DNA from: an uncultured Rhodanobacter sp.
Lineage (GTDB): Bacteria; Pseudomonadota; Gammaproteobacteria; Xanthomonadales; Rhodanobacteraceae
DNA length: 11,125 nt
Assembly: GCA_937906285.1 (NCBI GenBank)
Contig: CALCWL010000093.1
Coordinates: forward strand, 1-11,125
Reading direction: 5' to 3'
Under the pieces are notes generated by a model, which saw only the letters and a list, made by a program, of their open reading frames with translations, was not told the origin of the DNA and did no database searches. Within the stretch, counting starts at the first letter, position 1. Every line of letters begins with the position of its first letter. Made by a program: the position numbers and the translations under genes. This document shows positions 6,688 through 11,125 of the stretch, one piece after another.

Positions 6688-7305
6688 ATGGCCCTTGCCA
6701 TCCGCGACGTGCGCGAGCACGACCTGGATGCCGTGCTGGCGCTCAACAACGCCGCCGGTCGCTCCATCCTCACCCTCGATGCCGGCCAGTTGCGCTACTT
6801 CTTCGAGCACGCGAACTACTTCCGCGTCGCCGAGATCGACGGCCACATGGCCGGTTTCCTGATCGCCCTGCGCGAAGGGCTCGACTACGACAGCCCGAAC
6901 TACCGCTGGTTCGCGGCGCATTACCCGCAGTTCGTCTACATCGACCGCATCGTGATCGCCAACGCCTACCGGCGCCACGGCCTGGGCCGCATCTTCTACA
7001 GCGACGTGCACAGCTACGCCGAAGTGCGCGTGCCGCTGCTGACCTGCGAGGTGTTCCTGGAACCGCGCGACGACGTGGTGGTGCTGTTCCACGGCACCTA
7101 CGGCTTCCAGGAGGTCGACCAGCAGAAGATGGGCACCGACGGTCCGCAGGTCAGCCTGCTGGCGAAGGACCTGCCCAGCTACGCCTACGTCCGCGATACC
7201 TGGCTGGAGCACGGCGGCTTGCCCGACGCACCGTGGCTCGCCGAGCGCGAACTGCCGCACGATGGCAGCAACCAGCGGCGCATCGCCGGCGAGCGGCACG
7301 CATGA
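6688..7305 (+). CDS. GNAT family N-acetyltransferase (COG3818-like), coupled to minC
   Basis: The 205-residue protein has the GNAT fold pattern: a start typical of the superfamily (MALAIRDVREHDLDAVLALN, 1-20), then YFRVAEIDGHMAGFLIAL (44-61), then motif A, IDRIVIANAYRRHGLGRIFY (85-104). Its R-R-H-G-L-G matches the R/QxxGxG/A loop that binds acetyl-CoA pyrophosphate. YDSPNYRWFAAHYPQFVYID (67-86) recalls the uncharacterised COG3818 group, a recollection not checked by search. The start at 6688 is set by CGGAG (6677-6681) 6 bases upstream; the long open frame before it is not real. The stop overlaps the minC start in ATGA, making it the first gene of the min operon and suggesting coupled translation. 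The acetyl acceptor is unknown; a division-related target is only a guess from position. Confidence 0.9.
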   Translation: MALAIRDVREHDLDAVLALNNAAGRSILTLDAGQLRYFFEHANYFRVAEIDGHMAGFLIALREGLDYDSPNYRWFAAHYPQFVYIDRIVIANAYRRHGLGRIFYSDVHSYAEVRVPLLTCEVFLEPRDDVVVLFHGTYGFQEVDQQKMGTDGPQVSLLAKDLPSYAYVRDTWLEHGGLPDAPWLAERELPHDGSNQRRIAGERHA

Positions 7306-8063
7306 ACGCCCGCGCCGAAACCGCTGACGCCTGCGACCTGCGCTTCGGCCAGGTCGGCATTGCCTGCGTGCGCGTGCGCCGGGTCGACGCCGCCGCACTG
7401 TGCGACGAACTCGAACGCCGCGTGCGCGCGGCGCCGCAGATGTTCGCCCGCGCCGCGGTGGTGCTGGACCTCAGCCACCTGCCCGGCCTGCCCGACGACG
7501 GCGCGGTCGACGCGCTGCTGGAAGCCGTGCGCAGCGCCGGCATGCTGCCGGTGGGCCTAGCCTACGGCACCAGCGAGACCGAAGCCCTGGCCAAGCGCAT
7601 GGGCCTGCCGCTGATCGCCAAGTTCCGCGCGGCCTACGAGCCGGCCGCCGCTGCACCGGCGGCGGCCCAGCCAGCGCGCACCGAACCGGCACCGCCGCCC
7701 GAACCGATCCTTTCCGCTCCCGCCGCCGGCAACCGGCAGAGCACCGAGCACCACATCGGCGCGGTGCGCTCCGGCCAGCAGGTCTACGCGCGCGACTGCG
7801 ACCTGATCGTCACCGGCACCGTCGCCAACGGCGCGGAGGTGATCGCCGACGGCAACATCCACATCTACGGCGGCCTGCGCGGGCGCGCCATGGCTGGCGC
7901 CCAAGGCGACGAGAAGGCGCGCATCTTCGTCTCCGGCTTCCGCGCCGAGCTGGTCGCGATCGCCGGGCAATACCGCGTGTTCGAGCAGATTCCGCCCGAA
8001 CTCGAAGGTCAATCCGTGCAATGCTGGCTGGAAGGCGAAAAGCTGCTGATCGCCAGGCTGTGA
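7302..8063 (+). CDS. minC: Septum site-determining protein MinC
   Basis: MinC inhibits FtsZ polymerisation; with MinD it blocks septation near the poles. The 253-residue product has the usual two domains. The N-terminal FtsZ-inhibiting part (about 10-110) includes AAVVLDLSHLPG (51-62). The C-terminal beta-helix (about 150-253) carries the family signature: RSGQQVYARDCDLIV (156-170), IADGNIHIYGGLRGRAMAGA (181-200) and FRAELVAIAGQY (213-224), the surface that dimerises and binds MinD. An Ala/Pro-rich linker (about 113-141) joins them. The ATG at 7302 overlaps the GNAT stop, so ribosomes probably re-initiate here; a nearby GAGCGG (7291-7296) may help. Length is slightly above the approximately 230 residues of the E. 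coli protein, mostly through the linker. Confidence 0.96.
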   Translation: MNARAETADACDLRFGQVGIACVRVRRVDAAALCDELERRVRAAPQMFARAAVVLDLSHLPGLPDDGAVDALLEAVRSAGMLPVGLAYGTSETEALAKRMGLPLIAKFRAAYEPAAAAPAAAQPARTEPAPPPEPILSAPAAGNRQSTEHHIGAVRSGQQVYARDCDLIVTGTVANGAEVIADGNIHIYGGLRGRAMAGAQGDEKARIFVSGFRAELVAIAGQYRVFEQIPPELEGQSVQCWLEGEKLLIARL

Positions 8064-8102
8064 TCGTTCACCACACGTCCTGTACAACAAGAACAACCAC
8101 GC

Positions 8103-8118
8103 GGAGATGGGCCCTTGA
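8103..8118 (+). promoter_or_regulatory. minD ribosome binding site, TTG start and overlapping 3-codon frame
   Basis: GGAG (8103-8106) lies 8 bases before TTG 8115, a good spacing that decides the minD start. Directly after GGAG an out-of-frame ATG opens a tiny frame, ATG-GGC-CCT-TGA (8107-8118), whose TGA overlaps the TTG start as TTGA. The mini-frame has no spaced ribosome site of its own, so it may be accidental. Confidence 0.6.
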
Positions 8119-8930
8119 CTGCTGAGATTATCGTTGTCACCTCCGGCAAAGGCGGCGTCGGCAAGACGACGACCAGCGCCTCGCTCGCCACCGGCCTGGC
8201 CATGGCCGGCAAGAAAACCGCGGTGATCGACTTCGACGTCGGCCTGCGCAACCTCGACCTGATCATGGGCTGCGAGCGGCGCGTGGTGTACGACTTCGTC
8301 AATGTCGTGCACGGCGAGGCCACGCTGAAGCAGTCGCTGATCAAGGACAAGCGTTACGACAACCTCTACGTGCTGGCCGCCAGCCAGACCCGCGACAAGG
8401 ACGCGCTGACCATGGAGGGCGTCGAGAAGGTGCTCGACGGCCTGTCCGAGGAAGGCTTCGAGTACGTGGTCTGCGACTCCCCCGCCGGCATCGAGAAAGG
8501 CGCTCACCTGGCGATGTACTTCGCCGACCACGCGGTGGTGGTGGTCAACCCGGAAGTTTCCTCGGTGCGCGATTCGGATCGCATCCTCGGCCTGCTCGCC
8601 AGCAAGACCCGGCGCGCCGAGAAAGGCGAGCCGCCGATCACCCAGCACCTGTTGCTGACCCGCTACAACCCCGCGCGCGTGGCCATCGGCGAGATGCTCA
8701 GCGTGAAGGACGTGGAGGAAATCCTCGGCATCGAGGTGGTCGGCGTGATCCCGGAATCGGAGAACGTGCTGACCGCCTCCAACAACGGCATTCCGGTGAT
8801 CGTCGACGCCAACTCGCAGGCCGGCCAGGCCTACAGCGACACCGTCGCCCGCATCCTCGGCGAGGAGCGCCCGCTGCGCTTCGTCGACGTGCCGAAGAAG
8901 GGCTTTCTCCAGCGCGTGTTCGGAGGCTGA
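8115..8930 (+). CDS. minD: Septum site-determining protein MinD (ParA-family ATPase)
   Basis: MinD binds the inner membrane in its ATP form, recruits MinC, and is released when MinE triggers ATP hydrolysis. The 271-residue product has the deviant Walker A GKGGVGKTTT (11-20) with signature lysine K12 and catalytic K17. It also has VIDFDVGLRNLDLIMG (switch I region) and VVCDSPAGIEKGA (Walker B/switch II), all close to the E. coli protein. The C-terminus, VPKKGFLQRVFGG, is the amphipathic membrane-targeting helix. The start is TTG at 8115, because GGAG sits at the right distance, no in-frame ATG precedes the Walker box, and family members begin M(T)AEIIVVTSGKGG. A 51-base gap follows minC with no terminator, so they are probably co-transcribed. 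The rare start codon may lower its output. Confidence 0.97.
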   Translation: MTAEIIVVTSGKGGVGKTTTSASLATGLAMAGKKTAVIDFDVGLRNLDLIMGCERRVVYDFVNVVHGEATLKQSLIKDKRYDNLYVLAASQTRDKDALTMEGVEKVLDGLSEEGFEYVVCDSPAGIEKGAHLAMYFADHAVVVVNPEVSSVRDSDRILGLLASKTRRAEKGEPPITQHLLLTRYNPARVAIGEMLSVKDVEEILGIEVVGVIPESENVLTASNNGIPVIVDANSQAGQAYSDTVARILGEERPLRFVDVPKKGFLQRVFGG

Positions 8931-8935
8931 TCACG

Positions 8936-9232
8936 ATGGGTATCCTCGATTTCCTGAAGCGCAAGCCCGAAGCCACCGCCAGCGTGGCGCGCGAACGCCT
9001 GCGCATCATCGTGGCGCAGGAACGCTCCACCCGCGGCGCACCGGACTACCTGCCGATGATGCGCAACGAACTGCTCGAAGTGATCAAGAAATACGTCCAC
9101 GTCGATCTGGATGCGATCAACATCAACTTCGAGCGCGACAGCGGCCACGAGATTCTGGAACTCTCGGTCACCCTGCCCGAAGGCAAGCAGGCGGCCAAGG
9201 GCGAGAACAAGGACGAAGCCAGGACCGGTTGA
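8936..9232 (+). CDS. minE: Cell division topological specificity factor MinE
   Basis: MinE stimulates MinD ATPase activity and drives the pole-to-pole oscillation of MinCD. The 98-residue protein starts with the membrane-targeting MGILDFLKRK. It continues with the MinD-binding anti-MinCD helix region, ARERLRIIVAQER (19-31), and the dimerisation domain: YLPMMRNELLEVIKKYV (38-54) and HEILELSVTLPE (70-81). The last 17 residues are a charged tail longer than in the E. coli protein (88 residues). GGAGG in the end of minD, 9 bases before ATG 8936, is the ribosome site, and the gap to the minD stop is 5 bases. MinC, MinD and MinE are all present, so the oscillator is complete. Confidence 0.96.
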   Translation: MGILDFLKRKPEATASVARERLRIIVAQERSTRGAPDYLPMMRNELLEVIKKYVHVDLDAININFERDSGHEILELSVTLPEGKQAAKGENKDEARTG

Positions 9233-9265
9233 GCCGCGGCCAGCCGGTTTCCACCGTCCGACAGC

Positions 9266-9286
9266 GCGCCGGCATCCGCCCGGCGC
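9266..9286 (+). terminator. Hairpin after minE (weak candidate terminator)
   Basis: GCGCCGG (9266-9272) and CCGGCGC (9280-9286) form a perfect 7-base stem with a 7-base loop, 33 bases past the minE stop. Only CATTCTG follows, not a T-run, so intrinsic termination is doubtful. It might reduce read-through into the HEAGH gene or stabilise the min transcript. Confidence 0.3.
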
Positions 9287-9322
9287 CATTCTGCCGCAAC
9301 CACCTGCGCCCGGCGCAAGATC

Positions 9323-9820
9323 ATGCATCCCGACATTCCGCCCACCTCCGGCGACCCGGCCCGCACGGTGCTGCGCATGGCCGACATCGGATTCGACGCG
9401 CCCGCCACGCTGCTCGCCCGTTTCGGCCTGCGCCTGCAGCGCGTCGCCGCGACTGAACCGATCCCCGGCAGTTTCTGGGGGGAGGAGGAGGCCGGCATCA
9501 TCGGCAATACCGTTTACGCCCGCGACGACACCCCGGTGCACTCGCTGCTGCACGAAGCCGGGCATCTGATCATGCTGCCGGCGGACAGACGTCCGGACGT
9601 CCATACCGACGCTACCGATTCGATCGAGGAGGAGGACGCCACCTGCTACCTGCAGATCGTGCTCGCCGACGAACTGCCCGGCGTGGGCCGCGAACGCCTG
9701 ATGCGCGACATGGACGCATGGGGCTACTCGTTCCGGCTCGGCTCGACCCGCGCATGGTTCGAGCAGGATGCCGACAACGCGCGCGACTTCCTCAAGGCGC
9801 GCGGCCTCCCCCACGCCTGA
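9323..9820 (+). CDS. Putative small zinc metalloprotease-like protein (HEAGH motif)
   Basis: This 165-residue protein was not recognised as a named family. It contains LLHEAGHLIML (75-85), an HExxH zinc-binding motif with H77, E78 and H81. About 23 residues later comes IEEEDATCYLQIVLA (101-115), whose glutamates could supply the third ligand. This HExxH then E-x-x-A layout resembles the short ImmA/IrrE zincin type, but there is no helix-turn-helix and the rest is not clearly similar. No signal peptide or membrane segment is visible, so it should be cytoplasmic. ATG 9323 is chosen as the first in-frame Met; its ribosome site is weak, and ATG 9377 is an alternative. The gene follows minE by 90 bases on the same strand, and its stop is 17 bases from the convergent chaB stop. 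The family is unknown and proteolytic activity is unproven. Confidence 0.72.
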   Translation: MHPDIPPTSGDPARTVLRMADIGFDAPATLLARFGLRLQRVAATEPIPGSFWGEEEAGIIGNTVYARDDTPVHSLLHEAGHLIMLPADRRPDVHTDATDSIEEEDATCYLQIVLADELPGVGRERLMRDMDAWGYSFRLGSTRAWFEQDADNARDFLKARGLPHA

Positions 9821-9837
9821 CGACGAAGCCCGGACGG

Positions 9838-10065
9838 CTACTTCGCGTGCCAGTCGCCGTCGCCGTCCTTCTGGTACTTCTGCTTGACCGCGGACCAGGC
9901 GACCTTGTGCGCCACTTCCTCGCGCGACTCGTCGCCACGCCGCTCGTCCTTGTCGGCGTACTCGTCCCAGGCGCTGTTGAACGCTTCCTTGTAGATCTCC
10001 TGCGCGTGCCTGGGCAGGTTGTCGCGCACGGAATCGGGCAGGTTGCTGATGGAGGAATAAGGCAT
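9838..10065 (-). CDS. chaB: ChaB family protein (putative cation transport regulator)
   Basis: The 75-residue protein matches E. coli ChaB nearly end to end: MPY at the start, LPDSVRDNLPRHAQEIYKEA (9-28), FNSAWDEYADKDERR (29-43), and SREEVAHKVAWSAVKQKY (47-64) before a charged tail. ChaB is a small helical protein named as a possible regulator of the ChaA Na+/Ca2+:H+ antiporter, but its biochemical role is not settled. ChaA is not encoded nearby, so this copy stands alone, as is common outside enterobacteria. Length equals the family norm. The ribosome site is poor (a GGGG about 10 bases before ATG 10065). It converges on the HEAGH gene, and about 95 bases separate it from the glycosylase gene upstream on the same strand. 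Confidence 0.93.
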   Translation of the reverse strand: MPYSSISNLPDSVRDNLPRHAQEIYKEAFNSAWDEYADKDERRGDESREEVAHKVAWSAVKQKYQKDGDGDWHAK

Positions 10066-10102
10066 GGAGCGAACCCCGCAAGGGATGGGTGAGGCCGGCT
10101 AC

Positions 10103-10133
10103 CGTGTACCGCGCGCGATCAACCGCCCGTCAA
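10103..10133 (-). promoter_or_regulatory. Possible chaB promoter
   Basis: On the minus strand TTGACG (10133-10128) is a near-consensus -35. TACACG (10108-10103) at 19 bases is the best nearby -10, matching only three of six positions. It lies in the 95-base gap between the glycosylase stop and the chaB start. Either spacing or -10 quality is poor, so this is tentative. Confidence 0.25.
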
Positions 10134-10160
10134 TTTCACGTGGTGGCAGCCGTCATGCGC

Positions 10161-10736
10161 TCAGCGACGCGACACGTGCGGGTCGCCCGGCACGTACCAG
10201 CGCCAGGGCTCGTCGATCGCGCGGGTGATGCCGACGCGCGACGTGACCACCGGCGTCTCCGGTGGCGGCATGCCATCGTCGACGATGCTGAAGCCGCCGG
10301 CGCCGTCGACCAGGTCGATGCCATCCTGCGCGCGGCCGATGCCCATCGCCTGGCACAGCCGCGCCGGCCCCCGGCACAGGTCGCGATCGCTGCGGCAGGC
10401 CGGCCGCGCCGCGCGCATCGCCGCGAGCCCGTCCAGCGGCGCCAACGCGCGCAGCAACACCGCGACGCCCTCGCCTTCCTCGCCGCAGACCGGGTTGCAG
10501 CACCAGTGCATGCCGTAGGTGAAATACACATAGAGCAGACCCGGCCGGCCGAACATGGCCGCGTTGCGTGCCGTGCGGCCGCGCCAGGAGTGCGCGGCCG
10601 GGTCGGTCGGGCCACAGTAGGCCTCGGTTTCCACGATACGGCCGCTGCGACCGTCCGCATGTCGCAGCACCTTGTTCAGCAGATCCGGCGCCACCGCGCG
10701 CGGATCGCGCCGGTAGAATGCGCGATCCAGCACCAC
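10161..10736 (-). CDS. mpg: DNA-3-methyladenine glycosylase, Mpg/AAG family
   Basis: This base-excision-repair enzyme flips out and cleaves alkylated or deaminated purines (3-methyladenine, hypoxanthine) from DNA. The 191-residue protein carries the family signature GRIVETEAYCGPTDPAAHS (32-50). By alignment with human AAG (my own, from memory), E38 corresponds to catalytic E125, Y40 to Y127 and H49 to H136. RNAAMFGRPGLLYVYFTYGM (57-76) and VLLRALAP (93-100, with R96 matching R182) are also present. No ATG fits: the upstream ATG-initiated frame overlaps the preceding gene and encodes nonsense. GTG 10736 is the likely start, with GTG 10733 as alternative, giving the usual N-terminus VLDRAFYRRDP. 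It begins 7 bases after the stop of the AhpD-like gene and should be co-transcribed with it. Confidence 0.93.
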   Translation of the reverse strand: MVLDRAFYRRDPRAVAPDLLNKVLRHADGRSGRIVETEAYCGPTDPAAHSWRGRTARNAAMFGRPGLLYVYFTYGMHWCCNPVCGEEGEGVAVLLRALAPLDGLAAMRAARPACRSDRDLCRGPARLCQAMGIGRAQDGIDLVDGAGGFSIVDDGMPPPETPVVTSRVGITRAIDEPWRWYVPGDPHVSRR

Positions 10737-10743
10737 GGCGCGT

Positions 10744-11125
10744 TCAGCTCGCCGGCTGCGGCTGGTAGCTGCCGACATCCGCGCGGAATCCGATCGCCAG
10801 CCTGTTCCAGCCGTTGATCGCGATGATCGCCAAAGTGAGGTCCACCATCGCCTTGTCGTCGAACTGCGCATGCACCTCGTCGTACAGGGCATCGGGCAAG
10901 TCGCTGTTCGACACCAGCGTGACCGCCTCGGCCCAGGCCAGCGCGGCACGCTCGCGCGCCGAGTAGAACGGCGCCTCGCGCCACGCCGCCAGCACGTGCA
11001 GGCGCTGCTCGGTCTCGCCGGCGGCGCGAGCGTCCTTGCTGTGCATGTCCAGGCAGTACGCGCAGCCGTTGATCTGCGACACGCGCATCTTCACCAGCTC
11101 GATCAGCGAATGCTCCAGGCCGCTG
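10744..11125 (-). CDS. AhpD-like/carboxymuconolactone decarboxylase family protein (N-terminus beyond right edge)
   Basis: The frame is open from the right edge to TGA at 10744, giving 127 codons. It begins SGLEHSLIELVKMRVSQING, the conserved helix of this family, so perhaps only about 20-30 residues are missing. NGCAYCLDMHSKDAR follows, with the CxxC and trailing His of the AhpD-type redox centre. ARERAALAWAEAVTLV and MVDLTLAIIAINGWNRLAIG are the other typical helices. Family members are small all-helical oligomers; many act in alkylhydroperoxide or related redox chemistry, while true decarboxylases lack the CxxC pair, so a peroxidase-like role is favoured. The GTG inside LVKMRV is not the real start, because the conserved segment continues upstream. 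The downstream neighbour, 7 bases away, is the alkylpurine glycosylase. Confidence 0.9.
   Translation of the reverse strand, partial: SGLEHSLIELVKMRVSQINGCAYCLDMHSKDARAAGETEQRLHVLAAWREAPFYSARERAALAWAEAVTLVSNSDLPDALYDEVHAQFDDKAMVDLTLAIIAINGWNRLAIGFRADVGSYQPQPAS

Noticed and set aside
6505..7398. Upstream extension of the kinase frame beyond ATG 6504
   Set aside because: The extension would run antisense through the GNAT gene and the promoter region, and its composition is not protein-like.
8064..8114. Internal promoter between minC and minD
   Set aside because: TTCACC and TACAAC-like words are present but only about 10 bases apart, far from a working spacing.
7557..8648. Minus-strand open frame of 363 codons opposite minC and minD
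   Set aside because: It lies antisense across minC, the minC-minD gap and most of minD, whose motifs are unmistakable.
9824..9845. Hairpin between the convergent HEAGH and chaB stops
   Set aside because: CGAAG/CTTCG and AGCC/GGCT arms cannot pair together without a bulge, and there is no T-run on either strand.
8831..10081. Minus-strand open frame of 416 codons opposite minE and the HEAGH gene
   Set aside because: It is antisense to minE and the HEAGH gene and overlaps chaB in another frame, with no recognisable domain.

Overview
The window looks like chromosomal DNA from a high-G+C gammaproteobacterium, most likely in the Xanthomonadales (Rhodanobacteraceae or Xanthomonadaceae). This placement is inferred from the strong G/C bias at third codon positions, a complete gammaproteobacterial-type minCDE cluster, a ChaB closely resembling the enterobacterial protein, and the general character of the proteins. 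No rRNA, tRNA, CRISPR array, insertion sequence or prophage gene was recognised. Coding density is high, and no gene-free stretch exceeds about 200 bases.

Positions 1-6504 lie entirely on the minus strand. In transcription order they encode a membrane histidine kinase (6504-5269) and its LuxR/NarL-type response regulator (5146-4505). Next comes a membrane-anchored SRPBCC protein with a GyrI-like effector-binding half (4302-2938), which ends at a clear intrinsic terminator (2879-2911). Last is a tightly packed Gld-type ABC exporter: ATPase (2745-1801), ABC-2 permease (1804-1070) and a GldG-like auxiliary protein (1066 to the left edge, incomplete). The ATPase and permease genes overlap by ATGA, and the permease and GldG genes are 3 bases apart, so these three should be one operon. 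The terminator argues that the SRPBCC gene and the exporter are separate transcripts.

Positions 6505-6687 form a divergent intergenic region. It holds an extended -10 promoter facing right, a 17-base palindrome just upstream of the kinase start, and a heptamer direct repeat (GCTTTAC twice, 11-base period) between the two. To the right is a cell-division operon: a GNAT acetyltransferase overlapping minC by ATGA, then minC, minD (TTG start) and minE. MinC and MinD form the division inhibitor, and MinE makes it oscillate so that the septum forms at midcell. A small protein with an HEAGH zinc-protease motif follows minE.

Positions 9838-11125 return to the minus strand: a solitary chaB, then a two-gene unit of an AhpD/carboxymuconolactone-decarboxylase-like protein (cut by the right edge) and an Mpg-type 3-methyladenine DNA glycosylase, 7 bases apart. 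This pairing suggests protection against oxidative and alkylation damage.

Most genes belong to recognisable families. The less ordinary points are the possible regulatory elements between the two-component system and the min operon, the split effector-binding domain with its alanine-rich insertion, the acetyltransferase coupled to minC, and the unidentified HEAGH protein. None of these by itself proves a new system.
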